From Halobacillus sp. Marseille-Q1614 (GTDB taxonomy: Bacteria; Bacillota; Bacilli; Bacillales; Halobacillaceae): a stretch of 64,000 nucleotides of DNA. Location: assembly GCF_902809865.1 (NCBI RefSeq), contig NZ_CADDWH010000001.1:1116001-1180000 (forward strand). Direction: 5' to 3'. Every line of letters starts with the position of its first letter. The stretch's first letter is position 1. A program made the translations under genes and the position numbers. The notes under the pieces were generated by a model, which ran no database searches, was not told where the DNA came from, and worked only from the letters and a program-made list of their open reading frames with translations. This document shows, piece after piece, positions 62,352-64,000 of the stretch.

Positions 62352-63404
62352 TTGTTTACATACATTCTTCTCGATTGTATCGAATCCATAAATAAAGAAA
62401 GAACCGTCTCGGGCATCTATCACCTCATCCAGGGCAAACGATCGGCCCAGAGTCTTCAGGATGCTAAAGTGTATAGATTAGAACGTTATTTCGGCATCTA
62501 TCCTGACTTGAAAAGAGCGACATTTCAGAAGGTAATGGAAGATATGGAGCAGCAGCGCTGGATTGCCTTGAGTGACTATGCCGAGCTATTACCAGAAGGA
62601 GAACGAGTATTAAAAATGTCTGCTTCAGGCCAGAACCAGTACTTTTCGGGTCTGAGTCATCACCGGCACATAATTACGTTTGAACAGAGGATCCGTCTAC
62701 TTATTCAGACACTGTCACAGAGTAAACTAAACGATTTTTCTTTTATCCCGATTATTGAAGACGTTTCAGTCCAGCAATGGGTTAAAAACATTTATCAGCT
62801 TAAAAATTCAGGCCGTATGCTTGATCAGCTTTTTAAAGAATTATCCGATCTTCTATCAAAGACCGAAAGTCTCGAAGCAGAGCTGTTTACCGGAAGATTA
62901 AGCGGTGGAAGAAGAATAGGGAAAACGAGAGCACAGCTTGCGGATCAGTACCATATTCGAGAACAAGACGTAGATATATATATCAAGCACGTGTTTTTCT
63001 ACTTATTTCACTTGTCGAAACAGGAAATGGAAACGTATCCTGTACTTCATCTCTGCCGTAAGGGACTGGAAGACAGCCGGCTGATTACTCAATCGGCTCA
63101 AGTTACATATCAATGGCTTGAAAAAGGCTATTCCCTAGAGGAAGTCGCGCGCTTACGCCGGTTAAAAGAAAGCACGATTCAAGATCATCTCGTAGAAGCA
63201 GCTTTGACTATTGAAGATTTTTCCATCGACTCATTTGTTAAACCTTCTGCCCAGGAAGAAATTCTATCGGTGATGGTAAAATTAGGTTCCAACAAACTGA
63301 AGCAGCTGTTTGAAGAGCTTGAAGGCTCTTATACTTACTTTCAATTAAGACTCGTTGTAGCTAAGAGCCAGCACAAGAAAGAGAGGAATGAGTCCCATGT
63401 GTGA
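62352..63404 (+). CDS. ypbB: YpbB, helicase-associated helix-turn-helix protein
   Basis: The start is TTG, six bases after AGAGGG. The 350-aa protein has an N-terminal region (SGIYHLIQGKRSAQSLQDA) and a C-terminal RQC/HTH-40-like domain (TYQWLEKGYSLEEVARLRRL, KESTIQDHLVEA). It matches YpbB (352 aa) in B. subtilis. The recQ start lies inside its last codons, so the two are coupled; YpbB may assist the helicase, but its role is not known. Confidence 0.9.
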   Translation: MFTYILLDCIESINKERTVSGIYHLIQGKRSAQSLQDAKVYRLERYFGIYPDLKRATFQKVMEDMEQQRWIALSDYAELLPEGERVLKMSASGQNQYFSGLSHHRHIITFEQRIRLLIQTLSQSKLNDFSFIPIIEDVSVQQWVKNIYQLKNSGRMLDQLFKELSDLLSKTESLEAELFTGRLSGGRRIGKTRAQLADQYHIREQDVDIYIKHVFFYLFHLSKQEMETYPVLHLCRKGLEDSRLITQSAQVTYQWLEKGYSLEEVARLRRLKESTIQDHLVEAALTIEDFSIDSFVKPSAQEEILSVMVKLGSNKLKQLFEELEGSYTYFQLRLVVAKSQHKKERNESHV

Positions 63405-64000
63405 GTCACTTGAAAAAAAGCTGTATCAACATTTTGGCTTTTCTTCATTCCGTCAAGGGCAGCGCGAGATCATCAAAGATGTGTTAGCAGGCAGGGACGT
63501 GTTAGGCATTCTTCCTACCGGGGTCGGCAAGTCGCTTTGTTTTCAATTACCTGCAAAATGCTTAAGCGGAACGACGATCGTTATTTCTCCGCTGATTTCA
63601 TTAATGGTCGATCAAGTCAAACAGTTAAAAGCAAAGGGCTTTAAGGACGCTGTCGCTATTAATAGTTTAATGGATATTAAGCAGCGCAGTTTATCCCTTC
63701 AGCACTTACATCGTTATTCATTGATTTATTTATCACCTGAGATGCTCCAGAACCCATGGATGGAAAAGAGATTGAAACAGTTGAAAGTTGATCTTCTGGT
63801 CATTGATGAAGCGCACTGTATCTCCCAGTGGGGACACGAGTTCAGAACCGATTATTTAAAAATTGGAGAAGCAGCCGAAAACCTTGGGCATCCTCCTGTC
63901 TTAGCATTAAGCGCCACAGCAACACCGGAAGTGCAAAAAGATATTAAACATCAGCTGGGGCTTCCTCTTATGAAAGAGCATATTTACAAAATGGACAAGC
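63397..64000 (+). CDS. recQ: ATP-dependent DNA helicase RecQ, 3'-partial
   Basis: The gene runs off the right edge. The ATG at 63397 is preferred over an in-frame ATG at 63388, which is too close to AAGAGAGG. The visible 201 codons hold FRQGQREIIKDVLAG (motif 0), LPTGVGKSLCFQLP (Walker A), DEAHCISQWGHEFR (DEAH box) and ALSATATPEV (motif III), all typical of RecQ. It unwinds DNA 3' to 5' in repair. This is the short RecQ (recS-like) that follows ypbB in B. subtilis. Confidence 0.92.
   Translation, partial: MCESLEKKLYQHFGFSSFRQGQREIIKDVLAGRDVLGILPTGVGKSLCFQLPAKCLSGTTIVISPLISLMVDQVKQLKAKGFKDAVAINSLMDIKQRSLSLQHLHRYSLIYLSPEMLQNPWMEKRLKQLKVDLLVIDEAHCISQWGHEFRTDYLKIGEAAENLGHPPVLALSATATPEVQKDIKHQLGLPLMKEHIYKMDK

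Overview
The window comes from a spore-forming, low-to-moderate G+C member of the Bacillaceae. It carries spoIIM, the dacF-spoIIAA-spoIIAB-sigF and spoVA operons, and dacB-spmA-spmB. Gene order from the bkd operon end to recQ follows the Bacillus subtilis bkd-yqj-yqk-fur-spoIIA-spoVA-lysA-ppiB-scpAB-res-fer-ypbB-recQ backbone. Many products are rich in Asp and Glu, and several genes absent at this locus in B. subtilis are present, which suggests a Halobacillus-like moderate halophile. That genus guess is inference; Bacillaceae is well supported.

Layout. 1-9 kb: end of the branched-chain 2-oxoacid dehydrogenase operon (bkdB), brxB, yqjA, yqjB, a reverse-strand miniprotein gene resembling Prli42, then a propionate/methylmalonyl-CoA operon (mutase catalytic chain, a B12-binding/epimerase fusion, carboxyltransferase) and the yqjE peptidase. 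9-16.8 kb: dinB with a LexA-like box, an intracellular subtilisin on the reverse strand, tnrA behind its own TnrA box with a small unknown gene, and putB-putC-putR for proline catabolism. 16.8-23.5 kb, reverse strand: ppc, an unknown 96-aa gene, an aldehyde dehydrogenase, rnz and a glycerophosphodiesterase. 23.5-32.6 kb: rocB-like peptidase, yqjP-yqjQ behind a FadR-like operator, yqkB-yqkC, a secreted M4 protease, yqkF, nudF and endonuclease Q.

32.6-46 kb: spoIIM, fur with PerR and Fur boxes, yqzK, xerD, a nucleoside phosphorolysis operon (drm-punA-pdp), dacF-spoIIA and spoVA with recognisable sigma F and sigma G promoters. 46-53.4 kb: lysA-ppiB, a 30-aa membrane peptide gene, ribT without the riboflavin genes, inverted ypuF, scpA-scpB, an unknown gene, dacB-spmA-spmB. 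53.4-60.2 kb: rluB and the cytochrome c maturation/redox operon resABCDE. 60.2-64 kb: a cobalamin riboswitch driving a DUF4430 lipoprotein and an ECF S-component, then an XRE regulator, ferredoxin, ypbB and the beginning of recQ.

The most interesting thread is vitamin B12. The window holds both a cobalamin consumer (the mutase with its separately encoded, epimerase-fused B12 domain) and what looks like a riboswitch-controlled cobalamin uptake pair. No rRNA, tRNA, CRISPR array, prophage or intact insertion sequence was seen.
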